A DNA stretch of 64,000 nucleotides from Strongylocentrotus purpuratus (GCF_000002235.5 NW_022145594.1:18330412-18394411), one strand, 5' to 3'; positions 42,726 to 55,806 are shown, counted from the stretch's first letter. The notes: generated from the letters alone by a model not told the origin. Numbers and translations: made by a program.

Positions 42726-43920
42726 TATAAAGTAGATTAAATTACTTATTTGTCTCAAGCATGCGTTCGGTATTTTCCTCCGTCAGTGCATGCATATCCA
42801 TGGTCAACCGGATGCAATTTGGTACATCATTGACCTTCCTGTGTATACATAAACTTATCTCTGGTAGATGGCGCTGTTCACCTTGCAGTGAATAAATGAA
42901 TTGACCGGCTTTAGTCTGAAAATTACCTACACATACAAAGTTGGTGAAAGGTCTTTTGATAGAACTCTCCAGTTGACACTGTTAATATATCTGTCATATA
43001 TTGAATGGTGCTGGAGGCCTACTTTCATATCAGGTACAAATAAATAAAAATGTGAAATATGTTTATAAGTCATACATATATTTCAATATATGACATAAGT
43101 GTGCCATATCGATTTTCTTCCGAACTTACTTTTATTATTGGAGATTGGTGATTAGTTGGGGTTGCGTTATGAAATCCAGAGTCATTAGACGAGACAGGCG
43201 GCCCACGAGATCAACACCCCACGAGACGAGAGTAACATTCATACTGTTGACCTGTAGTTTAGACTTTAGAGTATAGCGCTAAAGCTTATTGTATTTATTT
43301 TGTCCGTCATTGATACTGTTCACACTTGGTATGCTACTGAGACAAGAAGGATTAATCTCCTTCTCGCATTTTTTCTTCACCAATTGCCTCCTTAACTTCC
43401 AGTAACAGTTCTTTTTTCAATCATTGCATAGTACACCAAATTTATACATGTATATCACAGGTGGTGATCTTATTATTATACACTTTCTCGTAGTCTAATT
43501 CAACATCTTCTTCAGATCCTGCAAGAACAAGTTCGCCTGTGCTGAAAGAGCTTTCTTGGCCGCAGCCCCCTTTCTGTGGAACAACTGACCTTTGGAGTTG
43601 AGAACTACAACGTCGCTAGAGAGTTTCCTATCGAAGTTTAAATTCTACCTTTCTAGCAATGCTTGACACGAGAATATGGCACATAATTATTTGGACTCTT
43701 ATTCATCCTCTATTTTTCTTGTGCGCCTAAGAATAATTTTGTTTTTAAATCTACGAAGTAGCTTCTTTTCGAAAGACTTTCTTTCGAAGCAGCCATTACC
43801 ATGCCATTTCATTTCGCATTGAAAATTTATTTCCACGAGAGTTGACGCAGATAATGGATAGGTTATTTGTATACACTTGCTATATACGCTCAGCTACTAA
43901 TAGAAAGTGGATACTAGATA
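42726..43920. other. Intergenic, nothing recognised
   Basis: No supported gene or repeat. Small local inverted repeats (GAAAGACTTTC) look incidental. Confidence 0.35.
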
Positions 43921-44052
43921 CACACTAAGAAATAAGGGTGCAATTCTGCTACAATAGCATCACCATCTGCTACAATACCAACACTATCTGCCAAATACGC
44001 GTAGGTGGATGCAAATCTGCACCCCAATCGCACCCTTAATTCTAAGTGTAAA
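43921..44052. mobile_element. Short MITE
   Basis: The left end ACACTAAGAAATAAGGGTGC pairs with the right end, whose reverse complement reads ACACTTAGAATTAAGGGTGC (two mismatches). Direct repeats of ATCTGCTACAATA-type sequence lie inside. Non-coding, about 130 bp. Confidence 0.75.
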
Positions 44053-44694
44053 ACAAGATATTCAAATAACTATTTAATGCAAATTTATCTTTAATAAATC
44101 AAAATAAACATAAATTTATTCTCGTTAAGATTATATGCAAAATTGAATTTCTAACCATACTCATGAATGATTATAACCATTTAACAATAATAAGGTCTCT
44201 GAAAGAAAATTGCGAAAATGGAGCAGCTGGCCATTTATATGTTTTGACGAGCATTTCCATCTCAAAATGTCATATTCAAAAAAGAAAAAAAAGAGGAAAA
44301 CCCAACAAAATCCTAATGACGAAAAACATGAAAGGAGAGGCATCTCGACCTGTGCTTTTCAAGAACCATGCAATCATGAAACTACATTTGACATTCAGAG
44401 CTGAATCCTTCTCATTTTTTATCATTCTTTGTAATGCATTATTGAACAAGAATATCATTAACATGTTCGTTAACATTCGAATGACTAATAGCTCTATTTT
44501 CTTATTTTTTTAAATCAGACCTTCTAATGGTTAAACGGGTATGCTCATTTAAATATGAAAGCTCAAATGTTTATCTTGATTGATATTAATAGAGTATTAA
44601 GTTTCCTTAATTTGATATATATTTCATCATATTTTATCAAAGATTTATATGACAATTTTGAACAATAAAGAGAGTCCACTTTCTTTGTTCGCTG
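44053..44694. other. Intergenic, nothing recognised
   Basis: AT-rich. Overlapping ORFs on both strands at 44161-44513 show no domain and were not called. Confidence 0.35.
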
Positions 44695-44695
44695 A

Positions 44696-44697
<2 letters not shown>

Positions 44698-44766
<69 letters not shown>

Positions 44767-44837
44767 TCCATACTACTACTACTACCACTCCTACTACTAC
44801 TACTACCACTCCTACTACTACTACTACTACTACTCTC

Positions 44838-44870
<33 letters not shown>

Positions 44871-44913
44871 CTACTACTCTCCTACTACTACTACTCCTAC
44901 CACTACTACTCTC

Positions 44914-44956
<43 letters not shown>

Positions 44957-44975
44957 CACTCCTACTACTACTCGT
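44698..44975. repeat. (TA)n followed by (ACT)n microsatellite
   Basis: About 33 bases of TA are followed by about 240 bases of ACT with CCT interruptions. Thr-, Tyr- and Leu-repeat ORFs are artefacts. Confidence 0.95.
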
Positions 44976-45254
44976 TGAACCATTATCTCTTAGCAGGGGT
45001 TGGTTGCCCGAATATCCGTCTCCAATCTCTTTTGTTCCCTTTTAGTGCAGCCGTCAGATTTAGCTCCCTCATATATTTAATGTTATATTTGTTACGAGTT
45101 CTCTTCAGTCCTCTTCCTCTGCTTCCTTCAAAAGCTCACGTCATAACGTCCTTTGTTATTTTCCCCTCACCAGCCTTCTCCAAGTGTTGAAACTATTTCA
45201 ATCTCATCTCCCTAACCTTTTCCAGTATGTTAGCTGCCATGAGATAAAGGTCGT

Positions 45255-45545
45255 TAGAGAAAGAGAGAGAGAGAGAGAGGGAGGGAGAGAGAGGGAGAGG
45301 AGGAGAGAGAGAGTAGGACGATGAGAACAAGAGCAGGGTTGAGAATATTGGAAAGAAAGAAACCAAAAGAGCAAGAAAGAGAGAGAGAGAGAGAGAGAGA
45401 AGGATGATGAGAACAAGAGGAGGGTTGAGAATATTGGAAGGAGAGAGAACCCTAGAGCAAGAAAGAGAGAGGGAGAGACATAGAGAGAGAGAGAGAGAGA
45501 GGGAGAGAGGGGGAGAGAGATAGAGAGAAAGAGAGTAGGATGATG
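45255..45545. repeat. (GA)n tract with an internal duplication
   Basis: GA-rich DNA. The non-simple segment GATGAGAACAAGAG then GGTTGAGAATATTGGA occurs twice (near 45319 and 45407), so the tract grew by block duplication. Minus-strand Ser/Leu ORFs are artefacts. Confidence 0.85.
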
Positions 45546-45599
45546 AGGGGGTGGGGGCAAAGTACGTAGCTAATATATGCACCCATCCACATTATGCAT

Positions 45600-46136
45600 T
45601 AATGATTGATTGTATGTTTGAGGCATACGGAGACCATGGCAACGAAGTGAGGCCGCTGTGCGCAGTATTTCCCCACCAATCATGACGCATTTAATGTGCA
45701 GATGGCCTTTTCTGTTTGTTTAGGAGTGGACTCGATTCAATCATAACAATTGAGGTTGCCTGTATTTCCAGATGAGGCTCACTTTTTTAATCAAATGAAA
45801 ATATCTCGGTAAATTTGAAAATGGTAATATAAAAACCTTCTAATTGTCATTGCAGCTTTCCTCACTTCTCTCCTTCCTCCTCAACAAACACGATTAAAAG
45901 TCTAGTATATGTAGTATGAATAACATTTAAAGGATACGTCAGCATAGTAGATTATGTTGCATATGTGGGGAAATGTATTAGTCATATAGGAGGCCAATTC
46001 CACGCATCTATCGTGTCTACGAATTACGTATACAAAACCGAAACAGACCTATACAGGGAGGTTATATGTCATCTTGAATGTATATTGATAAATTATGTTA
46101 ATTTATTTATTTTTCAAATTTTGACGGCCAATTTTT
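45600..46136. repeat. Flanking module, copy 1 of 3
   Basis: The module contains GCATACGGAG, TGACGCATTTAATGTGCAGA, GATGAGGCTCAC, ATCTCGGTAAATTTGAA, TGTCATTGCAGCT and CGCATCTATCGTGTCTACGA in that order. The part from 45785 is repeated almost unchanged at 47878. A more diverged version lies at 53.5-54.7 kb. No protein is encoded. Confidence 0.75.
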
Positions 46137-46275
46137 TTTTAGTGCTCACTGGATGCGAAAGTCAATGAGGTTGGATGAGCAAAGTGGCGCTTGTAAAATG
46201 GCGACTGGCTTGAATGCTCCCCAGGGAGTGTAGAATATGCATACATTGTGTGCGGGTAAGCCTTAATCTGATGTC
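46137..46275 (+). mobile_element. SINE-like fragment
   Basis: CAAAGTGGCGCTTGTAAAAT, GAATGCTCCCCAGGGAGTG and TGTGCGGGTAAGCC match the body of the SINE at 34.5-34.8 kb in the opposite orientation. A duplicated copy is at 48232-48367. Confidence 0.7.
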
Positions 46276-47028
46276 CTTTCGATCTTCATTCTTTCTTTCT
46301 TAATTTGATATCCATGTGGTGTTGATTCTTTTTATTATAGGTTGTATTAAGATGAGCCTCATTTTTGTTCCAATCTTTTGAGATTCACTTTCAATAGTAA
46401 TATTTACACATATTTCATCTTGCAATACCATCTATACGATTTCATGTACATGTAGGCCTATGTGGCTTCCAAAGTCTTTACTGTTTGTAAGTGTTTATCT
46501 TGTAATTTATCAGAATTTATGAATCATATTTGTACAGTGTTCATATCCTCTTCCTCTTTCTCCTCTCTCTGTCTCTGTCTCTGTCTCTTCTCCTCTCTCT
46601 CATGTTTTCTTAGCTTGATTTATTTCTGCCTCTCTTTCTCTAGTTTTTCTCTCCCCCTCTTGCTAACTTACATCTTGATTACTGAAAGCCATTTGTATAT
46701 ATATGTGCATAATGCATACAAGATTTAGAATGGACATGTCCGTTGGATCTTATTTCTTTCTTTCTTAATTGGATATCCATGTTGTGTTCATTCTTTTTAT
46801 TGTAGGTTATATTCAGATGAACCCCCATTTTTGTTCAAATCTTTCCAGATTCATTTTCAATAGTAATTTGTACACACATTTCACCTTACAATATCGTCTA
46901 TACGATTTAATGTACATGTAAAGTGGCTTCCAAATTATATCCTGTTTGTTAGTATTCATCTTGTAATTTATCATAATTTATGCACTATAATTGTACAGGG
47001 ATCATTTCCTCATCCCTTTCAGTTTCCT

Positions 47029-47074
<46 letters not shown>

Positions 47075-47877
47075 CTCTCTCTCATCTTTTCTTAGCTTGA
47101 TTTATTTTTGCTTCTCTTTCTCTAGTTTTTTTCTCCTCCTCTTGCTAACTTACATCTTGATTACTGAAAGTCATAATAGTATATCTATGTGCATAATGTA
47201 TACATTATTTAGAATGGACATGTCCATTGGATTTTACTTCTTTCTTTCTAAATCGGATATCCATGTTGTGTTCATTCTTTTTATTGTAGGTTATATTCAG
47301 ATGAACCCCCATTTTTGTTCAAATCTTTCCAGATTCATTTTCAATAGTAATTTGTACACACATTTCACCTTACAATATCGTCTATACGATTTAATGTTCA
47401 TGTATGTGGCTTCCAAATTATATCCTGTTTGTTAGTATTCATCTTGTAATTTATCATAATCTATGCATCATAATTGTACAGTGATCATTTCCTCATCCTT
47501 TTCAGTTTCCTTTTCACTCTATCTCTCTCTCCTCTCTCTCATGTTTTCTTAGCTTGATTTATTTCATGCCTCTAATTCTCTAGTTTTTCCCTACCCCTCT
47601 TGAGAAATTACATCTTGATTACTGAAAGCCATATGTATATCTATGCGCATAATGCATACATTGTTTATCATCGATAGGTTCATTGGATGTTAATTCATTC
47701 TTTCTTAATTTGATATTCATGTTGTGTTGATTCTTTATTTTATAGGTAATATTCAGATGAACCCCCATTTTTGTTCAAATCTTTCCAGATTCATTTTCAA
47801 TAGTAATTTGTACACATATTTCACCTTGCAATATCATCTATACGATTTAATGTTCATGTATGTGGCTTCCATATGAC

Positions 47878-48231
47878 TTTTTTTAATCAAATGAAAATAT
47901 CTCGGTAAATTTGAAAATGGTAATATAAAAACCTTCTAATTGTCATTGCAGCTTTCCTCACTTCTCTCCTTCCTCCTCAACAAACACGATTAAAAGTCTA
48001 GTACATGTAGTATGAATAACATTTAAAGGATACGTCAGCATAGTAGATTATGTTGCATATGTGGGGAAATGTATTAGTCATACAGGAGGCCAATTCCACG
48101 CATCTATCGTGTCTACGAATTACGTATAAAAAGCCGAAACAGACCTATACAGGGAGGTTATATTTCATCTTGAATGTATATTGATATATTATGTTAATTT
48201 ATTTATTTTTCAAATTTTCGAAGGCCATTTT
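47878..48231. repeat. Flanking module, copy 2 of 3 (inside the array)
   Basis: Nearly identical to 45785-46136, joined abruptly to array sequence at about 47877. With the next SINE fragment and the following array units it is displaced by about 2094 bases from the first copy. Confidence 0.9.
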
Positions 48232-48367
48232 TTTTTAGTGCTCACTGGATGCGAAAGTCATGAGGTTGGATGAGCAAGTGGCGCTTGTAAAAATGCGACT
48301 GGCTTGAATGCTCCCCAGGGAGTGTAGAATATGCATACATTGTGTGCGGGTAAGCCTTAATCTGATG
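48232..48367 (+). mobile_element. SINE-like fragment, duplicated copy
   Basis: Same sequence as 46137-46275 with a few small differences. It moved with the surrounding block and not by a separate insertion. Confidence 0.75.
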
Positions 48368-49122
48368 TCCTTTCGATCTTCATTCTTTCTTTCTTAATTT
48401 GATATCCATGTGGTGTTGATTCTTTTTATTATAGGTTGTATTAAGATGAACCTCATTTTTGTTCCAATCTTTTGAGATTCATTTTCAATAGTAATATTTA
48501 CACATATTTCATCTTGCAATACCATCTATACGATTTAATGTACATGTAGGCCTATGTGGCTTCCAAACTCTTTCCTGTTTGTAAGTGTTTATCTTGTAAT
48601 TTATCAGAATTTATGAATCATATTTGTTCAGTGATCATATCCTCTTCCTCTTCCTCCTCTCTCTGTCTCTGTCTCTGTCTCTTCTTCTCTCTCTCATGTT
48701 TTCTTAGCTTGATTTATTTCTGCCTCTCTTTCTCTAGTTTTTCTCTCCCCCTCTTGCTAACTTACATCTTGATTACTGAAAGCCATATGTATATATATGT
48801 GCATAATGCATACATTATTTAGAATGAACATGTCCATTGGATCTTACTTCTTTCTTTCTTAATCGGATATCCATGTTGTGTTTTTTATTCTTTTAAGTGT
48901 AGGTTATATTCAGATGAACCCCCATTTTTGTTCAAATCTTTCCAGATTCATTTTCAATAGTAATTTGTACACACATTTCACCTTACAATATCGTCTATAC
49001 GATTTAATATACATGTAAAGTGGCTTCCAAATTATATCCTGTTTGTTAGTATTCATCTTGTAATTGATCATAATTTATGCACTATAATTGTACAGTGATC
49101 CTTTCCTCATCCGTTTCAGTTT

Positions 49123-49161
<39 letters not shown>

Positions 49162-49586
49162 GTTTTCTTAGCTTGATTTATTTCTGCCTCTCTTTCTCTA
49201 GTTTTTCTCTCCCTCTCTTGCTAACTTATATCTTGATTACTGAAAGTCATATGTATATCTATGTGCATAATGCATACATTATTTATTATCGACATGTCCA
49301 TTGGATCTTACTTCTTTCTTTCTTAATCGGATATCCATGTTGTGTTCATTCTTTTTATTGTAGGTTATATTCAGATGAACCCCCATTTTTGTTCAAATCT
49401 TTCCAGATTCATTTTCAATAGTAATTTGTACACACATTTCACCTTACAATATCGTCTATACGATTTAATGTACATGTAAAGTGGCTTCCAAATTATATCC
49501 TGTTTGTTAGTATTCATCTTGTAATTTATCATAATTTATGCACTATAATTGTACAGGGATCATTTCCTCATCCCTTTCAGTTTCCT

Positions 49587-49630
<44 letters not shown>

Positions 49631-50989
49631 CTCTCTCTCATCTTTTCTTAGCTTGATTTATTTTTGCTTCTCTTTCTCTAGTTTTTTTCTCCTCCTCTTG
49701 CTAACTTACATCTTGATTACTGAAAGTCATAATAGTATATCTATGTGCATAATGTATACATTATTTAGAATGGACATGTCCATTGGATTTTACTTCTTTC
49801 TTTCTAAATCGGATATCCATGTTGTGTTCATTCTTTTTATTGTAGGTTATATTCAGATGAACCCCCATTTTTGTTCAAATCTTTCCAGATTCATTTTCAA
49901 TAGTAATTTGTACACACATTTCACCTTACAATATCGTCTATACGATTTAATGTTCATGTATGTGGCTTCCAAATTATATCCTGTTTGTTAGTATTCATCT
50001 TGTAATTTATCATAATCTATGCATCATAATTGTACAGTGATCATTTCCTCATCCTTTTCAGTTTCCTTTTCACTCTATCTCTCTCTCCTCTCTCTCATGT
50101 TTTCTTAGCTTGATTTATTTCATGCCTCTAATTCTCTAGTTTTTCCCTACCCCTCTTGAGAAATTACATCTTGATTACTGAAAGCCATATGTATATCTAT
50201 GCGCATAATGCATACATTGTTTATCATCGATAGGTTCATTGGATGTTAATTCATTCTTTCTTAATTTGATATCCATGTGGTGTTGATTCTTTTTATTATA
50301 GGTTGTATTAAGATGAACCTCATTTTTGTTCCAATCTTTTGAGATTCATTTTCAATAGTAATATTTACACATATTTCATCTTGCAATACCATCTATACGA
50401 TTTAATGTACATGTAGGCCTATGTGGCTTCCAAACTCTTTCCTGTTTGTAAGTGTTTATCTTGTAATTTATCAGAATTTATGAATCATATTTGTTCAGTG
50501 ATCATATCCTCTTCCTCTTCCTCCTCTCTCTGTCTCTGTCTCTGTCTCTTCTTCTCTCTCTCATGTTTTCTTAGCTTGATTTATTTCTGCCTCTCTTTCT
50601 CTAGTTTTTCTCTCCCCCTCTTGCTAACTTACATCTTGATTACTGAAAGCCATATGTATATATATGTGCATAATGCATACATTATTTAGAATGAACATGT
50701 CCATTGGATCTTACTTCTTTCTTTCTTAATCGGATATCCATGTTGTGTTTTTTATTCTTTTAAGTGTAGGTTATATTCAGATGAACCCCCATTTTTGTTC
50801 AAATCTTTCCAGATTCATTTTCAATAGTAATTTGTACACACATTTCACCTTACAATATCGTCTATACGATTTAATATACATGTAAAGTGGCTTCCAAATC
50901 ATATCCTGTTTGTTAGTATTCATCTTGTAATTTATCATAATTTATGCACTATAATTGTACAGTGATCCTTTCCTCATCCGTTTCAGTTT

Positions 50990-51026
<37 letters not shown>

Positions 51027-52140
51027 GTTTTCTTAGCTTGATTTATTTCTGCCTCTCTTTCTCTAGTTTTTCTCTCCCTCTCTTGCTAACTTATATCTTG
51101 ATTACTGAAAGTCATATGTATATCTATGTGCATAATGCATACATTATTTATTATCGACATGTCCATTGGATCTTACTTCTTTCTTTCTTAATCGGATATC
51201 CATGTTGTGTTCATTCTTTTTATTGTAGGTTATATTCAGATGAACCCCCATTTTTGTTCAAATCTTTCCAGATTCATTTTCAATAGTAATTTGTACACAT
51301 ACTTCACCTTACAATATCGTCTATACGATTTAATGTACATGTATGTGGCTTCCAAATCATATCCTGTTTGTTAGTATTTATCTTGTAATTTATCATTATC
51401 TTTGCATCATAATTACACAGTGATTATTTCCTCATCCTTTTCAGTTTACTTTTCTCTCTGTCTCTCTCTGTCTCTCTCTCATGTTTTCTTAGCTTGGTTT
51501 ATTTCTGCCTCTAATTCTCTAGTTTTTCTCTCCCCCCTCTTGCTAACTTACATCTTGATTAATGAAAGCCATATGTATATATATATATATGTGCATAATG
51601 CATACATGAATTATCATAGACATGTCCATTGGATCTTAATTCTTTCTTTCTTAATTTGATATTTATGTTGTGTTGATTCTTTATTTTATAGGTAATATAA
51701 AGATAAACCCCCATTTTGTTCCAATCTTTCGAAATTAATTTTTACTAGTAATATTTACACATATTTCATGTTGCTTTATCATCTATACCATTTCATCTAC
51801 ATGACTGTGGCTTCCCAACTTACTGTTCGTACGTATTCATCTTGTCATGTATCATAATTTATGCACTATAATTGTACAGTGATCATTTCCTCATTCTTTT
51901 TCAGTTTCCTTCTCTCTCTCTCTCTGTCTCTCTCTGTCTCTCTCTGTCTCTCTCTGATTTTTTCTTAGCTTGATTTATTTCTGCCTCTCTTTCTCTAGTT
52001 TTTCTCTCCCCCTCTTGCTAACTTACATCTTGATTACTGAAAGCCATAATTTATGTGCATAATGCATACATGATTTAGAATGGACATGTCCAATGGATCT
52101 TACTTCTTTCTTTCTTGATTGGATGCCCATGTTGTGTTGA

Positions 52141-52440
52141 TTCGTTTTACTATATGTTATATATTGTATTTATAGTATTGGTTGTTGTTGTCCTGTTATC
52201 ATGTGTAATATTGTATGTATAGTTTAAATTATGTACTAGAGGTAGCATGTTTGGGGCACATGCTTCCGGGCCACAGCGTTGAAGTTCACTTTTGTGCACC
52301 CTGACCCACTTGCTGCTCCCTTATCTCTTTGCATGTGTTTGTTTATTATCATTATGTACTTGTCTCTTGCCATGATGTTTTGTATATGTGCTCTTTTTAT
52401 GAATGGTCGAATAAATAATAATAAAATAACAATTCTTTGT
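52141..52440 (+). mobile_element. Possible LINE 3' end
   Basis: This segment follows the array. It is mixed in composition (GGGCACATGCTTCCGGGCCA, CACCCTGACCCACTTGCTGC) and ends GAATGGTCGAATAAATAATA before a short A/T repeat. That pattern resembles the 3' UTR and tail of CR1/L2-like LINEs. No coding part is attached. Confidence 0.3.
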
Positions 52441-52694
52441 AAATGAGGTTATATCTCAGAACCTTCAATGATCAATCTTTTTTACTGCTAGTTTAATATA
52501 TTAAGTCCTGTGAAGATAATTATAGAAGTCATATTATCACAATCACTTTATGAAAAGAGGTAACCGAAATTTATTCCAACTTTATGGGCAATAATGTGTA
52601 TATATAATTCCAATGGAGAGAAACAATTTGCGTCTCTTTTTCATTGATCCTACTTACCTCATTCCTTTGCTTAAATAACTTTAGTGGTCGAAAC

Positions 52695-52775
52695 AAATAT
52701 GCCTCCACCGTGATCGAACCCGGGTCTGTCGGCTATGTACAGAAACGCCTTTACCACTAGACAACATAGACGTAT
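52695..52775 (-). mobile_element. tRNA-like SINE head
   Basis: On the minus strand TTGTCTAGTGGTAAAGGCGT (D-arm and A box) and CCCGGGTTCGATCACGGT (T-arm and B box) are correctly spaced, with an anticodon-like stem TCTGT/ACAGA. The acceptor ends do not pair, so it is a tRNA pseudogene or SINE head and not a working tRNA. Confidence 0.6.
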
Positions 52776-53535
52776 TATAAATATATATTATCCGATATGA
52801 AATACACTTTTTGGCATGGTATCATAATGCAAACATGATGACTGAGAGAAGGATCATTCTTACCACCAATAGTTTTAATTATGTCACACATTTTCGATGT
52901 TTGAACATCTATATCTTATGTTGTCTTTAGTGATAATAATATAGAGAGGGAGAACGAGAGAAGAAATTATACATGGATAGAAAAGGGGAAACAGGCACAG
53001 TGGAAAAGGGAAGTAGACATAATGTATGAGCGAGAAAGAGAGATAGAGAGAGAGAGAGAGAGATAAGGGGGTGTAGTAAAGTGGAGAAAGGAAAATAAAC
53101 AAGATATTAGATGAAAGAGTAAGACATCGAGGGTGAAGTGATTAAACGATAAAGATTAAAAGATGAGAGAGAAGGGGAGGGGGGAGGTAGAAAAGTTGAG
53201 AAAGGAAAATAAATGAGACATTTAGATAAAAGAGTTAGATATCATGGGTAAAGCGATTAACTGAAAAAGATTAAAAGAGGAGAGAGAAATACAATAAGAA
53301 ACAAAGAAAAGAAAATTTAAACTGAAGAAAGGAAGGAAAGCTTCGTGATACGAACGTTCATAGTAATAGTTCGATCGTAAGGTACACTTTTTGAATGGGA
53401 ATAAGAAAATGACCTGAGTCTTAATATTTACAGATTATCAACAAGCTGTATATATTAGGATATCGATGTAAATATATTGTACGTGACTAATAATTAGCAG
53501 ATATACCCTCCACATTGTGTGCTTTCGGCATACAA
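52776..53535. other. Intergenic with GA-rich tracts
   Basis: GA repeats lie at about 53035-53065. AAAGTGGAGAAAGGAAAATA (near 53080) recurs as AAAGTTGAGAAAGGAAAATA (near 53191), with matching downstream sequence, a local duplication of about 112 bases. No gene. Confidence 0.5.
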
Positions 53536-54735
53536 AGAAGTGAACCCCCTGTGCGCTGTCTGATATCCGCCATACATGACGCAGTTGATGTGCAGGTGGC
53601 CTGTTATGGTAGTTCGTTAATCGACTTCGATTTAATCATTAACAGAAAATACGGTAGCGTGTGTGTTCTAGATGAGGCTCACATTTTCAATTAAATGAAC
53701 GCATCTTGGTAAATTTGAATATTACAACATTAAAAACGTCCTTTTTGTCATTGCAGCTATTCGCACTACCGTTCTTCGTCCCCATTTAAAGATAAAAATT
53801 ATAGCACATGGATTATGAATAACATTAAAAAGAGGGGTCAACTTAATATTGTTTGTTTGAATATCATTGAATGGGCCTTAAATCATATCTGTTATGTTGT
53901 ATATGCTTTATTTGTCTTCTTCTTTCCTTTTTACTCTTTTTTCCTCTTACTTTCCATTCTCGTTAATCATCTTTTCTTATGTACATTTTCTCTTTTCTTA
54001 ATTGGTTTTCTTGCCATAATACTTTCTTTCATCACAAGTAGTGCTAAAATAAGCACTAATCTTTTGTTCTAATTTATATACAGTTGGTTATGCTAAGAAA
54101 AGCACAGAACTTTTCTCTTTTTTCTCAATTGTTTCCGCTATGTTTAGTAAAATACGTCACTCAAAGATAACCCTTGTATACTCATATGCTTTTGTAATAT
54201 GTTATGTTTATTCTGATATCCTAATTTATATACAAACCTATTAACTGGGACCTACATAATACAGGATTAGCTATTCAGTAGGTCCCCCACTTTATTTAGC
54301 TTTTTCAATGTATTCATCATACTTATGATTGTTTCTCTTGTCATAACTATTACCATGTACATTATCTTTCTATATTTTATGTTTAGTAATAATTATGACT
54401 ATGTACATTATGTTCAATATTATTTTATCTTCGATAAAGTGGAAAAAAATACTTGTACTTGAACTTGATATGTCATATCTTATTCCAGAGAGCAAGGTTA
54501 TTTTATGAATCTTAAAATAAAAGCCTTAAATTGTAAAATGAGATACTGTGTACTTCAACTATCTCCATGAAGAGGAATCGGTTGTTACATTATGTGGGGA
54601 TGTATTAGTTATACACAAGGACAAGTGCCCGCATCTATCGTGTCTACGAAATACGTATCGAAACTGAAATAGTCCTATACAGGGAAGTTCTAGGTAATCT
54701 CGAATGTACATTAATAAATTATGTTAATAAATCTA
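53536..54735. repeat. Flanking module, copy 3 of 3, diverged and split
   Basis: The left part (53536-53775) matches 45.6-45.9 kb and the right part (about 54590-54735) matches 45.96-46.1 kb. Between them lie about 800 bases not found in the other copies, ending near 54475 with AATACTTGTACTTGAACTTG, which resembles a retroposon tail. The copy is clearly older than the 45.8/47.9 kb pair. Confidence 0.7.
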
Positions 54736-55275
54736 TCGTACACGCGATTTCATATGAGAGTTATATCCCATGCAATAAAAAAGTGTGTGGTATGTGCGTG
54801 CGTTTGAGTGTTGCATGTGTGTATTGATAATACAATGAATGACTTAACTCCACACCGTATATCTGTTAAAGGCGAATTCCACGTTGATGTTCAGTTGCTT
54901 TTAAGAGAAAAGGGAAAATGTATACAACCGTGAAACTTAAAACAACACCCGATTCAAAATTACGAGGTCGTTAATTTTTGAAGTTGCAATAGATTAAATA
55001 CGATGCAAACATAAATAAAGTAAACCATGCAAAATAAAGATATGATCCATTGTGTTATTACTTCCTCTAAATCCAGCTTGTTCCTCACCAAATATGCCAA
55101 CACTATCTAAATATCAAGTGAGCGTTGCATTTATACAGGCAGTAAATAATTTTCATACACAACTTAAACGTGTGATAACACTATAATTATCACACGTATA
55201 ACGTATAGCGATAATCCAAATACATACAAGTGTATACACAGAAACACAAATACACACAAGAATGAGTAGACAACA
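54736..55275. other. Intergenic, nothing recognised
   Basis: No supported gene or repeat. Confidence 0.35.
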
Positions 55276-55399
55276 GCGAAAAGAAGAAGAATCAGAAAAG
55301 AAGAAAACAAAAGGAGGAGGGGGAGGAAATGACAACGACGGAGAAGACGATGATAAACAAGAAGTGGAATGAGAAGAAGTAGAGGAAGAGAAGGATGAA
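55276..55399. repeat. Purine-rich low-complexity tract
   Basis: GAAGAAG and GGAGGAGG stretches with short interruptions, directly before the Harbinger-like element. Confidence 0.7.
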
Positions 55400-55402
55400 T
55401 AA

Positions 55403-55806
55403 GGGTATGTTTATGCTCAACTTTTTCTGGTCAGAATCAGGCATCTGTTATGCGTTACGTTCAAAACACGGTTTCATCCTTTCTCACTTTTGTAGAATTA
55501 CCAAAAAACGGCGATCACGATCGCCGATCGTAAACTCACAAAAAGGTGCGTTTACGATCGGCGATTCTGCAAAATAGGCGATTCTGGGGCAGCATAAACG
55601 CACAATCATTTGTAAACGCGTTTAAATTGGGTCAACGCACTGACCTCTAGTGGGCCTACGTAGCATGCGCGGTGCAGGTTTGCGAATCATTACCTGGAGA
55701 GAAGTGAGCATAAACAATACACCGTGGAACTGCGATTACGATGAGCGTGTACGATGAGCGTTTCAAATCGTTTATTCTGCCTTCAAAATTGAGCTTAAAC
55801 ACACCC
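55403..55806. mobile_element. PIF/Harbinger-like MITE
   Basis: 404 bp flanked by a TAA direct repeat (55400-55402 and 55807-55809). The terminal inverted repeats GGGTATGTTTATGCTCAA and GGGTGTGTTTAAGCTCAA have two mismatches in 18. A subterminal palindrome (GATCGCCGATCGTAAAC with its complement) lies at about 55520-55568. A 3-bp TAA target and GGG ends are Harbinger traits. The element has no transposase. Confidence 0.7.

Larger units (their letters stand above)
46300..52140. repeat. Tandem array of about 463-bp units with higher-order duplication
   Basis: The anchor GATATCCATG (or a close variant) recurs at about 46307, 46772, 47256, 47712, 48401, 48866, 49330, 49812, 50268, 50733, 51195, 51658 and 52122. 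Spacing is 456-484 bases except across the junction at 47.88 kb. Each unit carries ATTCAGATGAACCCCCATTT, TCTATACGATTTAATGT, GCTTCCAAA, a (CT)n stretch, TTTTCTTAGCTTGATTTATT and CTTACATCTTGATTACTGAA. Some units are near-identical at distances of 1867, 2094 and about 2557 bases, so several recent block duplications are layered on an older array. Short ORFs of 82-151 codons recur because the units repeat. Confidence 0.92.

Noticed and set aside
44649..45190. Thr-, Tyr- and Leu-repeat ORFs
   Set aside because: Frames through (TA)n and (ACT)n; no real protein.
46462..51659. Family of similar 82-151 codon ORFs
   Set aside because: They recur because the DNA unit is tandemly repeated. Ends and lengths shift with the (CT)n tract, and there is no domain or consistent start.
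46300..52140. CRISPR array
   Set aside because: Units are about 463 bp without short-repeat and unique-spacer structure, and the source is an animal.
52695..52775. Functional tRNA gene on the minus strand
   Set aside because: D and T arms look good, but the acceptor halves do not pair and the anticodon loop would be nine bases.
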